Part shown: positions 44,800 to 53,532 of the stretch, one piece after another
Position numbering within the stretch: position 1 is the first letter of the stretch
Layout: each line of letters starts with the position of its first letter
NCBI RefSeq assembly: GCF_030246845.1
Contig: NZ_CP126889.1
Coordinates: forward strand, 5,017,001-5,081,000
Source of the DNA: Enhydrobacter sp.
GTDB taxonomy: Bacteria > Pseudomonadota > Alphaproteobacteria > Reyranellales > Reyranellaceae
Length of the DNA: 64,000 nucleotides
Direction: 5' to 3'
The notes under the pieces: model-generated
Seen by the model: only the letters and a program-made list of their open reading frames with translations
Database searches by the model: none
What the model was told of the DNA's origin: nothing
Translations under genes and position numbers: made by a program

Positions 44800-44841
44800 A
44801 CCCTCCTCCCTCAATCCGGTCGATACCGCCCGCTCGCTCCA

Positions 44842-46131
44842 TCAGTTCACCAACGCCTGATAGACGAGCTGGCGCAGCACGGCATGGTACTGCTCGCCCG
44901 CCGCCGGCGACTGCATCATGAAGACAACGTACAGGCGCTCGCGGGGGTCGTGCCAGAAGTAAGTCCCCCAGACGCCGCCCCAATGGTAGTCATACGGCGA
45001 GCCCGGCAGCGGGTTCCGTCCCTGGTCGACGCGAACGGCAAATCCCAGGCCGAACCCCTGCCCCATCTGCCGGCTGGGCTCGAGCGGCCCCAGCCGCCAC
45101 ATGTCGTCCCCCATCTTGATGTCGGGAGGAAGATTGTCCGCGGTCATGAGATCGATCGTCTTGCGCGAGATGACCCGCACCCCGTCGAGCTCGCCGCCGT
45201 TGGCGAACATCTGCAGAAAGCGCGCATAGTCCGATGCGGTCGAGACCATGCCGGCGCCGCCGGATTTCCAAGTTGCGCGGTACGTCACGTCGGGAATCGG
45301 CGGCAGCTCGTTCCGCGGCCCTTCCTTCTGCGGATGCGCGCCGCGGCCCTTCTTGTCCGGCGAGACCTCGAAGCCGGTGTCGCCGAGCTTCAACGGCTTG
45401 GCGATCCGCTCCTCGATTAACTTGTCGAGCGGCAGGCCGGAAACGACCTCGATCACGCGGCCCAGGACGTCGGTGGACATCGAATATTCCCAGTGCGTGC
45501 CCGGTTGATAGAGCAAGGCAAGCCTGGCGAGCTTGGCCGCCATCTCGGCATTGGTCTGGTCGCCATCCATCACCTTCATGTCGTAGTAGGACCGCTTCAC
45601 CGGGTTGCCGCCGAGGGCGCCGTAGGTGAGACCCGACGTGTGCCGCATCAGATCGAGTATGGTCATCGGCCGCTTCTGCGGCTCGAGCCCCATCTCGACC
45701 GTTCCATCGGCATTTGTCCGGGTCACCGAGACCTTGGTCTCGCCGAAGGCGGGAATGTATTTCGCGACCGGGTCGGCCAGCGACATCTTTCCCTCCTCGA
45801 CCAGCGTCATGGCGGCCACCGAGGTGATCGGCTTGCTCATCGAGGCGATGCGGAAGATCGAGTCGGTCTGCATCGGCGCCTTGGCCTCGCGGTCGCGATA
45901 GCCGAAGGCGTCGAACATCACGATCCGCCCGTTGCGCGCGATCAGGACGACGGCCCCCGGGATCTTTCCCTCCTTCACGTCCGCCTCGATGCGGTCCGAC
46001 AGGCGCTTGAGCCGAACCGACGAGAAGCCGACCTCCTCCGGAGACTGCGCCGTGGGAATACCCTGACCGACGGCGGGCAGGGCAATCCCCACGACCAGTG
46101 CTGCCAAACCAAGAACGCGAAGCGCCGACAT
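44842..46131 (-). CDS. Serine hydrolase (class C beta-lactamase/esterase fold), secreted
   Basis: The 429-residue protein has a signal peptide (VLGLAALVVGIALPAVGQ) and the penicillin-binding-type active site: SxxK in SMSKPITS, YSM in WEYSMSTDVLG and a third motif HWGG. Members of this family are esterases, D-aminopeptidases or beta-lactamases; the sequence does not decide. GGGGAGAG precedes the ATG. It lies 53 bases downstream of the HupE-like gene on the same strand and 42 bases before the Hsp20 leader ORF. Confidence 0.87.
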   Translation of the reverse strand: MSALRVLGLAALVVGIALPAVGQGIPTAQSPEEVGFSSVRLKRLSDRIEADVKEGKIPGAVVLIARNGRIVMFDAFGYRDREAKAPMQTDSIFRIASMSKPITSVAAMTLVEEGKMSLADPVAKYIPAFGETKVSVTRTNADGTVEMGLEPQKRPMTILDLMRHTSGLTYGALGGNPVKRSYYDMKVMDGDQTNAEMAAKLARLALLYQPGTHWEYSMSTDVLGRVIEVVSGLPLDKLIEERIAKPLKLGDTGFEVSPDKKGRGAHPQKEGPRNELPPIPDVTYRATWKSGGAGMVSTASDYARFLQMFANGGELDGVRVISRKTIDLMTADNLPPDIKMGDDMWRLGPLEPSRQMGQGFGLGFAVRVDQGRNPLPGSPYDYHWGGVWGTYFWHDPRERLYVVFMMQSPAAGEQYHAVLRQLVYQALVN

Positions 46132-46184
46132 GCCGATCTCTCCCCTGATGCTCGGCGCATCAAAGCATCGATGGTCGTTCGCAG

Positions 46185-47231
46185 TCAGGCGAAAAGGACT
46201 CGCTGCACCAGCCAGAAGGCGCCGGCCGCGGCGACGGCCACCGAGAGCGCCTGCGGCAGCCGCGCGATGCGGCCCGGTTTCGCCAGCCAAACCACGACCG
46301 GCATGACGACGGCAACGAACGCGAGCTGACCCAGCTCGACACCGACATTGAAGCCTATCAGCGCACGGACCATGGCGGCGCGCGGCAGGCCGAGTTCGGT
46401 CAGGGCGCTGGCGAAGCCTAGGCCGTGCACCAGGCCGAACAGGACCGCGATCAGCCAGCGCTGCGCCGTCCGGGCCGGCGCCAGCAGATTCTCCAGCGCC
46501 ACCCAGATGATCGTTGCCGCGATCAGCGGCTCCACGATGCGCGACGGCACATCGACGATGCCGAGCGTCGCCAGGCTCAGGGTGATGCTGTGCGCGATGG
46601 TGAAACCGGTGACGATCCTGGCGATCGGCCAGAAGCCGCGCGTCAGGGCCAGCAACGCCAGCAGGAACAGGAGATGGTCGGGACCGCTCAGGATGTGCTC
46701 GGCGCCCATGCCGATGAAGCCCAGCCATCCCGTCGTCGCCGCGCCGGAAAGCTCGACGGTCGCCTCGTGTCGGCCCTCGCCCAGGGCGAGTTCCACCGAA
46801 GGCTGGCCGGGCATGCGCACGCTCATCACGGTCTGGAAGTGACTCCCCAGGACGTCCGGCCAGTCGTCGCGGATCGTGAGCGTCCCGGCCATCCGCGGAC
46901 AGGAAAGCGTCATCTCGAGCATCACCTTGTCGTTGCCGCGTGTGCCCTGGACCGTGATGCGGCCCGGCACGCAGGCCGCGCCGGCGACGGAAAACCGTGC
47001 ATGGTCGCGCGCGGCCTGGGCCATGCGCGCCGCCGCGGCAACATCGCCATCGGCGGCGGCGAGCAGCATCCGCCCCACCGCCTCGTCCTGCTCCGTCGGC
47101 ACCAGGGTAAGACGATAGGACAGCCGCCCGTCATCGACCTCCACGACCGCGAGACCGGTGCTGGTGACGTGCGCCGCCGCACCAGAGGTACTCGCGAAGA
47201 CGAACCACAGAGCAATCAGGAGCCGCTTCAT
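46185..47231 (-). CDS. HupE/UreJ-family membrane protein
   Basis: The 348-residue protein has a signal peptide (LLIALWFVFASTSGAAA) and an extracytoplasmic domain of about 160 residues. A HupE/UreJ_2-type membrane domain with conserved histidines follows (GAEHILSGPDHLLFLLALLAL, GFTIAHSITLSLATL, GLVHGLGFASAL). Related proteins are nickel/cobalt permeases, but many in this branch are uncharacterised. The ATG overlaps the stop of the DUF4340-like gene (ATGA), so it belongs to the ABC operon. Confidence 0.8.
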   Translation of the reverse strand: MKRLLIALWFVFASTSGAAAHVTSTGLAVVEVDDGRLSYRLTLVPTEQDEAVGRMLLAAADGDVAAAARMAQAARDHARFSVAGAACVPGRITVQGTRGNDKVMLEMTLSCPRMAGTLTIRDDWPDVLGSHFQTVMSVRMPGQPSVELALGEGRHEATVELSGAATTGWLGFIGMGAEHILSGPDHLLFLLALLALTRGFWPIARIVTGFTIAHSITLSLATLGIVDVPSRIVEPLIAATIIWVALENLLAPARTAQRWLIAVLFGLVHGLGFASALTELGLPRAAMVRALIGFNVGVELGQLAFVAVVMPVVVWLAKPGRIARLPQALSVAVAAAGAFWLVQRVLFA

Positions 47232-47776
47232 TCCTGCCGCTCCCCCACCGCCCGCTCCCACGCGTCGGCCACATAGGTCGGAAGCAGCGGCACCCCGTCG
47301 ACGCCCGCGACGCGGGCATAGCGTGCCGAACCCAGCGGGTTGCGGCCGCCGAAGCGCACGCCGAACGCGGCGCCGTTCGAGGCGCGCACCTCGACGCGCA
47401 AGCTGTCGGCGGTCAGGGCGTATTCCGACTCGGGCACCTGCGCCACCTCCTCCGCCGTCAACACGCGCAGCGGACCGGCATCGCGCAAGAGACGCAGCGC
47501 GGCGTCGATCCGCTGGCCGGCGTCGGCAGGGACCGGTTGCGGCGCCTCGACGACCCGCCACGCGCCCTCGCGTCGGAACCGCCATGTCCTGCCGCCGGCG
47601 ACGATCTCGACCTCGCGCGCATCGTCGGGCGCAAAGGCGGTCAGCAAGCCCGCCGGCTTGAAGTGGGTCAGCCCCGCATCCGGTCGCCCGCCGGTGAGCG
47701 CGAGGCTGAGGACGAAAAGGAGCGCGGCGGCCGCCGCCAGCGGCCAGGCGAGACGACGGATCAGCGACGGCGCCAT
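47228..47776 (-). CDS. DUF4340-like membrane-anchored protein
   Basis: The 182-residue protein has one N-terminal membrane helix (LAWPLAAAAALLFVLSLALTGG) and a periplasmic domain with DUF4340 features: DAREVEIVAGGRTWRFRREGAWRVVE and ADSLRVEVRASNGAAFGVRFGGRNPLG. DUF4340 proteins accompany GldG-like proteins and ABC-2 permeases. Its start overlaps the end of the GldG-like gene by 16 bases. Confidence 0.75.
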   Translation of the reverse strand: MAPSLIRRLAWPLAAAAALLFVLSLALTGGRPDAGLTHFKPAGLLTAFAPDDAREVEIVAGGRTWRFRREGAWRVVEAPQPVPADAGQRIDAALRLLRDAGPLRVLTAEEVAQVPESEYALTADSLRVEVRASNGAAFGVRFGGRNPLGSARYARVAGVDGVPLLPTYVADAWERAVGERQE

Positions 47777-49257
47777 AGCCACACCCCCAGCCCGGCGCAG
47801 GCGACCGCGCCCGGCAGCAGGATCGCCGTAAGGATGAAGATCCAGCGCACCTCGGCGTTGGTCAGCGTGACCAGCGGCAGCACCTCGACCGGTGGCTTGA
47901 GCGTCGGCAGCCGCTCCTCGTGCAGCAGCCACGAGATGCCGGCCAGCACGATGTCGGCATTGGCGAGGTAAGGGAAGAACGAGTTGCTGGCGAAATCCGC
48001 GTCGCCCACGACGACCATCCGATAAGGTCTGGCGTCGGCCGACAGGCGGCCCTCGGCGGCCACGGCGAGCGGATAGGCGCGCTTGGGCTCGGTCGCGGCC
48101 TCCTCGCGATAGCGCATGCGATCGAGCGCGATGTAGCTCCTGGCGCTGCTGGCGAAGAGCGCCACGGCCCTGACGCCGTCGCGCGGCGCCGGTTCGACCG
48201 GCCGCGCCCCGGGATAGAACGAAAGCGCCTGGGCGCGGGTCACCGGATGGTTGGCGTAATGCGTGATGGCGATCATCTGCTCGTCGGTGAAGTAATGCTC
48301 GGCCGGATCGACGATCACGCCCTCGCCGATCCGTGCGCCCGCGTCGGCGATCAGGTCCGCGAGGCGCGGCTCGACGGCGAAATCGGGCTCGACCAGCAGC
48401 ATGTAGCTGCCGCCCTGCTCGAAATAGCGCCGCAGCACGTCCGCCTCGGCGGGAATGTGCGGCGTGCGCGGGTTGGCATCGACCAGGACGGCGCAATCCT
48501 GCGGCAGGGATTTGCCCGGCCGCAACTCGGCCTTGCGCGGCTCCAGCCCAAGCTTCTCGATCGCGCGGCGCAGCCGGCCGAGCCCGTGCTGCTGCATCTG
48601 GACGAGGCCCATGCCCTCGCTGTTGTGGCTGTGCGTATGGCTGCCCTCGAAATGCGTGTGGAACTCGAAATTGTCGATGTCGTATTCGCCGTGGCCGGTG
48701 GCAAAGCAGACGACCGGCTGGCGGCGGCGCAGCGCCCGCAGGATGCCGAGCGCGATCTCGCGGTCATCGGTCGTCACGACCTGGAGGCGATGCGTCTCGG
48801 CGGCAATGACCGCCGTGTTGTAGAGCTGGACGCCGAAAGCGCCGGCACGGCCCGGATTGCGGTCGATATCGACCGCCTCGAAGGACAGGTTGGAGTTGAG
48901 ACGCGCCAGCAGTTCCAGCATGGTGACGGCGGCGCGGCCGGCCGCGTTTCCCTTCTGATAGAAGTAGACCACCTGCACCGGCTCGCGCAGCGAGCGCACG
49001 ATGTCCGCCGCTTCGCGCGAGGGCGTGAACGCCGCCTCCCGGGTGAAGTCGAGATGGGCGTCGTGGCGATAGACGGCGACGTTCGCCGCCAGGGTGGCCG
49101 CCAGCGCAAGCGCGATCACGCCCATCCGCAAGGCCCACCGCCGCCAGCCCGCTCCATAGGCCCGCAGCCGCAGCGCGGCGGCGAACATGACCATGAGCGC
49201 CGCGATGCAGCCCACGAACCAGAGCGCGTCCAGCCATTCGGACTGCTCGCTGCTCAT
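47761..49257 (-). CDS. GldG-like ABC auxiliary protein
   Basis: The 498-residue protein has two N-terminal membrane helices, a large periplasmic domain of the ABC-transporter auxiliary type (VYRHDAHLDFTREAAFTPSREAADIVRSL, VQVVYFYQKGN, VVVGDADFASNSFF) and a C-terminal membrane helix (IFILTAILLPGAVACAGLGVWLW). A histidine-rich insertion (EFHTHFEGSHTHSHNSEG) around residue 200 could bind metal and is not typical of the family. The ATG overlaps the permease TGA. It probably forms one complex with the ATPase and permease. Confidence 0.85.
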   Translation of the reverse strand: MSSEQSEWLDALWFVGCIAALMVMFAAALRLRAYGAGWRRWALRMGVIALALAATLAANVAVYRHDAHLDFTREAAFTPSREAADIVRSLREPVQVVYFYQKGNAAGRAAVTMLELLARLNSNLSFEAVDIDRNPGRAGAFGVQLYNTAVIAAETHRLQVVTTDDREIALGILRALRRRQPVVCFATGHGEYDIDNFEFHTHFEGSHTHSHNSEGMGLVQMQQHGLGRLRRAIEKLGLEPRKAELRPGKSLPQDCAVLVDANPRTPHIPAEADVLRRYFEQGGSYMLLVEPDFAVEPRLADLIADAGARIGEGVIVDPAEHYFTDEQMIAITHYANHPVTRAQALSFYPGARPVEPAPRDGVRAVALFASSARSYIALDRMRYREEAATEPKRAYPLAVAAEGRLSADARPYRMVVVGDADFASNSFFPYLANADIVLAGISWLLHEERLPTLKPPVEVLPLVTLTNAEVRWIFILTAILLPGAVACAGLGVWLWRRR

Positions 49258-49955
49258 CGCTCGACCAGGCGGCGGGTGCTGAGGAACAGCGCCAGAAGCG
49301 CCAGCGTCACGAAGTAGCAGATGTCCGAGACGAACACCGATCCCGTGACCATCGGCCGGAAGTGCCCGATCAGCGACAGGTTGATCGCCAGCACATCGAG
49401 CGGCGGCGGCAGCAGATAGGATACCGAATCGGCGAACCACAACATCAGGGCCGTGCCCATGGTCAAGGCCGCCGCGACCACCTGGTTCTCGGTGAGGCTC
49501 GACATCAGGAGCCCGATCGCCACGATCAACGCGGCATGGCAGACGACCGCGAGATAACCGCTGGCGATCGGTCCCCAGTCCGGCGAGCCGTGAGCATCGA
49601 GGACGACGGCGTAGACGACGGCGGCGAGATACATACCCACCACCAGGGCGAACACCGCCAGGAACTTCGCCAGCACGATCCACACCTCGCCGACCGGCGC
49701 CGTCAGCAGGAGCTCGAGCGTGTCGTGCCGCCGCTCCTCCGCGAAGGCCCGCATGGTCAAGGCGGGCACGAGGAGGATGGTCAGCACGTACATCTGGTGG
49801 AAGATGTAGATCAGGTTGGCGACCTTGGTCGCAAACAGCGTCAGGCTGAAGGTGTAGCCCAGGACCAGCAGAAAGACCGCCGCCACGGTATAGGCGATCG
49901 GCGAGCCGAAGGTCGCCAGCAGCTCCTTGCGCAACAGGACGGCGAGCGTCTTCAT
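49254..49955 (-). CDS. ABC-2 type permease (GldF-like)
   Basis: The 233-residue protein has about six membrane helices and the family start VLLRKELLATFGSPIAYTVAAVFLLVLGYTF. The GldF-type segment RAFAEERRHDTLELLLTAPVGEVWIVLAKFLA is clear. Its ATG overlaps the TGA of the ATPase gene (ATGA). It forms the channel of the ABC complex; the substrate is unknown. Gliding itself is not implied outside Bacteroidetes. Confidence 0.88.
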   Translation of the reverse strand: MKTLAVLLRKELLATFGSPIAYTVAAVFLLVLGYTFSLTLFATKVANLIYIFHQMYVLTILLVPALTMRAFAEERRHDTLELLLTAPVGEVWIVLAKFLAVFALVVGMYLAAVVYAVVLDAHGSPDWGPIASGYLAVVCHAALIVAIGLLMSSLTENQVVAAALTMGTALMLWFADSVSYLLPPPLDVLAINLSLIGHFRPMVTGSVFVSDICYFVTLALLALFLSTRRLVER

Positions 49956-50644
49956 GCCAGCGACAGGAACCAGGCTTCGAGGTCCGGGGTGTCGGCCATC
50001 GCGCGCACGCCGCGCAGACGTCCGTCGAGCAGCACGCCGACGCGATCGGCCGTTCGCGCGACCTCGCCCAGCACATGCGAGCTCATCAGCACCGTGTGGC
50101 GGCCGGCGAGCCCGCGGATCAGCGCGCGGACTTCGATGATCTGACGCGGATCGAGCCCGTTCGCCGGCTCGTCCAGGATCAGCAGCGGCGGATCGTGCAC
50201 GAGCGCCTGCGCGATCGCGGTGCGCTGGCGATAGCCGCGGGACAGCGTGCGCGCCGGCCGGTCGGCGACGGCATCCAGCGCGAGGGCCGCGATCACGCGG
50301 TCGACCGCCTCGGCGACGGCCCGACCGCTCATGCCGCGCAGCTGCGCCATGAAGGCCAGGAACTCGCGCACGCGCATATAGCCGTAGACGGGCGCCGCCT
50401 CCGGCACATAGCCGATCAGCCGCCGCGCCTCCCTGGATTGCCCGACGGCGTCGCAGCCGCAAATCTCGAGCCCCCCGCCGGTCGGCAGCAGATAGCCGCT
50501 CAGCAGGCGGATGAAGGTGGTCTTGCCCGAGCCGTTGGGACCCAGCAGGCCGAAGATCTCGCCGGATCGGATCTCGAGGTCGAGCGAGTCCAGCGCCAGC
50601 GTCGCGCCGTAACGCTTGCTCACGCCGCGCGCGACCACGGCCAC
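49952..50644 (-). CDS. ABC transporter ATP-binding protein (GldA-like)
   Basis: The 230-residue ATPase has Walker A GPNGSGKTT, the signature-like LSRGYRQRTAIAQAL and Walker B PLLILDEPANGLDP. GTG 50644 is taken as the start because GGGGAGGAG lies just upstream and the protein then begins directly before ARGVSKRYGATLALD. It is the first gene of the ABC module. The lactonase-like gene ends 59 bases upstream on the same strand. Confidence 0.87.
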   Translation of the reverse strand: MAVVARGVSKRYGATLALDSLDLEIRSGEIFGLLGPNGSGKTTFIRLLSGYLLPTGGGLEICGCDAVGQSREARRLIGYVPEAAPVYGYMRVREFLAFMAQLRGMSGRAVAEAVDRVIAALALDAVADRPARTLSRGYRQRTAIAQALVHDPPLLILDEPANGLDPRQIIEVRALIRGLAGRHTVLMSSHVLGEVARTADRVGVLLDGRLRGVRAMADTPDLEAWFLSLA

Positions 50645-50703
50645 GGCGCTCTCCTCCCCCGATCGGGAAGGAGCCGGATGGAGATGCGCCGTTGCCGGCA
50701 CCG

Positions 50704-51576
50704 TCAGTCGTAGAACTCCGGTGCCTTCTTGGCGGCCTTGAAGATCTCGGCGTCGTGACCGATCAGCAGCTTCGCGTTGTCGGCGTCGCGGAAATGACGG
50801 ATGCGCTCGTAGCTCTTGTACGAGTCCGTCGGGCTCCACGTGCCGGGAATGGGCGGAATCAGATTCTTGTCCAGGTTCTCCGTCGAGTAGACGCAGTCGC
50901 TGGTCAGAATCATCGTGCCGGTCTTGGGCAGCTTCACGACCATGAACTGGCTGCCCGGCGTATGGCCCGGCGCGCGCATGAGCCTCACCGTGCCGTCGTC
51001 GAACAGATCGAAGTCGCCGTTCAGGCGGATCGTCTTCATGTTCTTGGTCTCGGCGAAATCACCCGGGATGTAGTAGACGGAGTAACCGACGTCGGGCCAC
51101 CACGCGGCCTTGAACTCATCGTCCTGCGCAATGAGCGTCGCGTTCTTGAACTGGCCGACATTGCCGCCGTGATCGAGATGGAGATGGCCGACGGCAACGT
51201 ACTTCACGTCGTCGGGCTTGAGCCCGATCTTGGCGAGCTGGACGGGAATGGCGTCGTCCTTGGTCATCTTCAGGCCGAAACCCTTGGCCAGCGGCCCCCA
51301 CCATCCGTCGGGATCGGTGATGGTCTTGTCATTGTTGCCGGTGTCGAACATCACGACACCCTTGGGATGCTTGATGACGTAGAAGCTGACCGGCACCCAG
51401 TCGATCGTGCCCTGGCCTCCCATCTGGAGGGCAGCCTTCGGGAACCCGCCCAGCGAGCCCGAGGTGAAAACGTAGAGCTTGGGACCTTCCTGCGCCGATG
51501 CGGGGACGATCGATGCCCCGATCAGGCCGAGGAAGCACGCGAGACCACTCAGGCGACGCAGGAATCGAGTATCCAT
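50704..51576 (-). CDS. Secreted metallo-beta-lactamase-fold hydrolase, lactonase-like
   Basis: The 290-residue protein has a signal peptide (LSGLACFLGLIGASIVPASA) and the dinuclear metal motif HLHLDHGG, followed by APGHTPGSQ, SDCVYS and a late GHDAEIF. The pattern matches the N-acyl-homoserine lactonase (AttM/AiiA) branch of the family. Export to the periplasm is less common for quorum-quenching lactonases. Substrate not determined. Its promoter region is shared with the divergent SRPBCC gene. Confidence 0.82.
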   Translation of the reverse strand: MDTRFLRRLSGLACFLGLIGASIVPASAQEGPKLYVFTSGSLGGFPKAALQMGGQGTIDWVPVSFYVIKHPKGVVMFDTGNNDKTITDPDGWWGPLAKGFGLKMTKDDAIPVQLAKIGLKPDDVKYVAVGHLHLDHGGNVGQFKNATLIAQDDEFKAAWWPDVGYSVYYIPGDFAETKNMKTIRLNGDFDLFDDGTVRLMRAPGHTPGSQFMVVKLPKTGTMILTSDCVYSTENLDKNLIPPIPGTWSPTDSYKSYERIRHFRDADNAKLLIGHDAEIFKAAKKAPEFYD

Positions 51577-51772
51577 GGACGCTCCTCCTGTCCCTTCGTT
51601 TATGTGACGAAGCGTCGCGCGACATCAGTGGCAGGTCAAGCGGGCGGAATGCATATCAGGGGTTCATTCGGCCTGAAATCGGATGGCGTCGCGTGGCGGG
51701 CGACCGGGTCCGAAAACCGCCAGACCGTGCCGCCTGCTCTCCGCTAGATCGACGGCGAAACGAGGAGCAATC

Positions 51773-52168
51773 ATGGCCACCCTTCACAAGCAGATCGCCC
51801 TCGAGGCGCCGGCAACGACCGTTTGGGCGGCGTTGCGGGACTTCGAGGCCGTGCACCGGCGGGTGGCGCCAGGATTCCTGACCGATCTGAGGATCGAGGA
51901 CGGCGACCGCATCGTCACCTTCTTCAATGGCCTGGTGGCGCGCGAGCGGCTGGTGACGGTCGACGACGAACACTGCCGGCTGGTCTACGCCGTCGTCGAC
52001 GGACGGCCCAGCCATTACAACGCCGCCGTCCAGATCTTTCCCGAAGGCGACGGCCGCAGCCGTCTCGTCTGGACTATCGACCTGCTGCCGGACGAGCTCG
52101 CGCCGGCGATCGGCGGCATGATGGACCATGCCACGGGCTTCATGAAAAAGACGCTCGAAGCGGGTTGA
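51773..52168 (+). CDS. SRPBCC-family protein
   Basis: The 131-residue protein has the START-like pattern ATLHKQIALEAPATTVWAALRDF at the beginning, a beta-rich middle (ERLVTVDDEHCRLVYAVVDGR) and a C-terminal long helix (GGMMDHATGFMKKTLEAG). Such proteins bind hydrophobic ligands or act as cyclases or dehydratases. It is followed 32 bases later by the glyoxalase-like gene on the same strand. Confidence 0.8.
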   Translation: MATLHKQIALEAPATTVWAALRDFEAVHRRVAPGFLTDLRIEDGDRIVTFFNGLVARERLVTVDDEHCRLVYAVVDGRPSHYNAAVQIFPEGDGRSRLVWTIDLLPDELAPAIGGMMDHATGFMKKTLEAG

Positions 52169-52200
52169 GCGCGAGGCCGGGAAGTCTGTATGACGCCGCG

Positions 52201-52953
52201 ATGAAAGTCCCGGCCCGCGATATCGACCATCTCAGCCTCACCCTCGCCGCTCCCGAAGCCCTTGCCGGCCGTCTGCAGCAGCTCGGTTTCAATCTGACGC
52301 CCGAGGGGACGGAGCCGCGCTGCTTGTGCTTCCAGCCGAATCGCGACGACATCCCGAGCTACATCGAGCTGATCGAGGGCAAGCCGAGGACCGCCCTCGC
52401 CGTGAACGTCGCCGAGCTCGAGGGCGACGAGCAGCGTCACGTCTGGGAGAGCGAGGACGGCTACGAGATCGAGGCCGCGGTGATCGTGGGCGAAGGCGAG
52501 GACAATCCATTGCCCTGGTTTCCGGTGAAGCACGAAACGCCGGAAGCCTTCATGGAGCCGGAATGGATCGTCCATCCCAATGGCGCTCTGGGCCTGGTGG
52601 CGATCCATGCCGTCGCGGTCGATCCCGCGGCATTGGCCAAGGTCCTCAAAGGGGCCTGGAAGGCCGAGACCGAGGAGATCTTCGATGGTTGTGTCCTGGT
52701 GAGGACCGGCGCCGTCGAGCTCCTGATCTGGTCGGCCACTGCCTGGCAGCTCGAATACAGGGCGCTCGAGGTGATGGCGCCGCAGGATCTGCCGGCGATC
52801 GTCGGCGCAACCATCGCCATCGAGCGTCAGCGCCCGCTTCAGGCCCTGCTCGGTGCCAACAACGTGAGCTTCGCGCTGGGCGAGGACGGCCGCGTCCTGG
52901 TGGCCTGCGAGCAGGCCGGCGGGCTCGTCATCGAGTTCATGCCGCAGACCTGA
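52201..52953 (+). CDS. Glyoxalase-like (VOC superfamily) protein
   Basis: The 250-residue protein starts PARDIDHLSLTLAAPEALAGRLQQLGFNLTPEG, the first strand-helix of a vicinal-oxygen-chelate domain. It has a second related half from about residue 130 (ALGLVAIHAVAVDPAALAKVLKG). It resembles the Glyoxalase_3-type hypothetical proteins. The last 17 bases overlap the end of the convergent SGNH hydrolase gene. Function unknown. Confidence 0.7.
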   Translation: MKVPARDIDHLSLTLAAPEALAGRLQQLGFNLTPEGTEPRCLCFQPNRDDIPSYIELIEGKPRTALAVNVAELEGDEQRHVWESEDGYEIEAAVIVGEGEDNPLPWFPVKHETPEAFMEPEWIVHPNGALGLVAIHAVAVDPAALAKVLKGAWKAETEEIFDGCVLVRTGAVELLIWSATAWQLEYRALEVMAPQDLPAIVGATIAIERQRPLQALLGANNVSFALGEDGRVLVACEQAGGLVIEFMPQT

Positions 52954-53518
52954 TCCAGCGCTGCCAAGCCGGGCTTTCGAGGACGATCTCCGCCATGCGG
53001 CCGTAGCCGAGAGAAGCCGGATGCGCGCCGTCACCGGCGCGGATCTCGTCGAACCAGTCGGACGACGCGACAAGTCCATCGAAAACGGAGACGAACGGCA
53101 CGTCGAGCCGCGCGCAGAGAGACGCCAGGGCACGATCCAACGTCTGGCAGCGCCCGCGCACCGGCTCGGCGTCCATGGGCACGACGCCGACCATGAGCAC
53201 CGGCCAACGCGCCTTCGCCTCCGCGAGGACGGCTTCGGCATGTCCCAGCGTCGTCGATGGCGACACATCCTGCACTGCGTCGTTGGCGCCGAAGGAAAAG
53301 ACCACGCGCCCCTCGCACTCGGCCGGCAGTCGCGCCTCGACTTCCGCCCGCCAGCGGGCACGGATCTGATCCGACCGGTCACGGCGGACCCCGAGATTGT
53401 ACCCGGTCAGCTCGGCGCGCCGCTTGCGCTCCGCCCGCAGCACGCGGCCCACCCAGCCGAGATAGGCCGGATCACCCGTGCCGTTGACCATGCTGTCGCC
53501 GACGAAGCAGATGCGCAT
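52937..53518 (-). CDS. SGNH/GDSL-family hydrolase
   Basis: The 193-residue protein has the four SGNH blocks: FVGDSMVNGTG (nucleophile Ser), the Gly in the second block, SFGANDAVQ (Asn) and DGAHPASLGY (catalytic Asp and His). There is no signal peptide. It is a small esterase or lipase-like enzyme of unknown substrate. It starts 14 bases after the lactonase-like gene on the same strand, suggesting co-transcription. Confidence 0.87.
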   Translation of the reverse strand: MRICFVGDSMVNGTGDPAYLGWVGRVLRAERKRRAELTGYNLGVRRDRSDQIRARWRAEVEARLPAECEGRVVFSFGANDAVQDVSPSTTLGHAEAVLAEAKARWPVLMVGVVPMDAEPVRGRCQTLDRALASLCARLDVPFVSVFDGLVASSDWFDEIRAGDGAHPASLGYGRMAEIVLESPAWQRWIRSAA

Positions 53519-53532
53519 CGAGGAGCCGGCAA

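Noticed and set aside
47228-50644. ABC module as evidence of gliding motility
   Set aside because: GldA/F/G-like modules are widespread in proteobacteria without gliding, and no other gliding genes are present.
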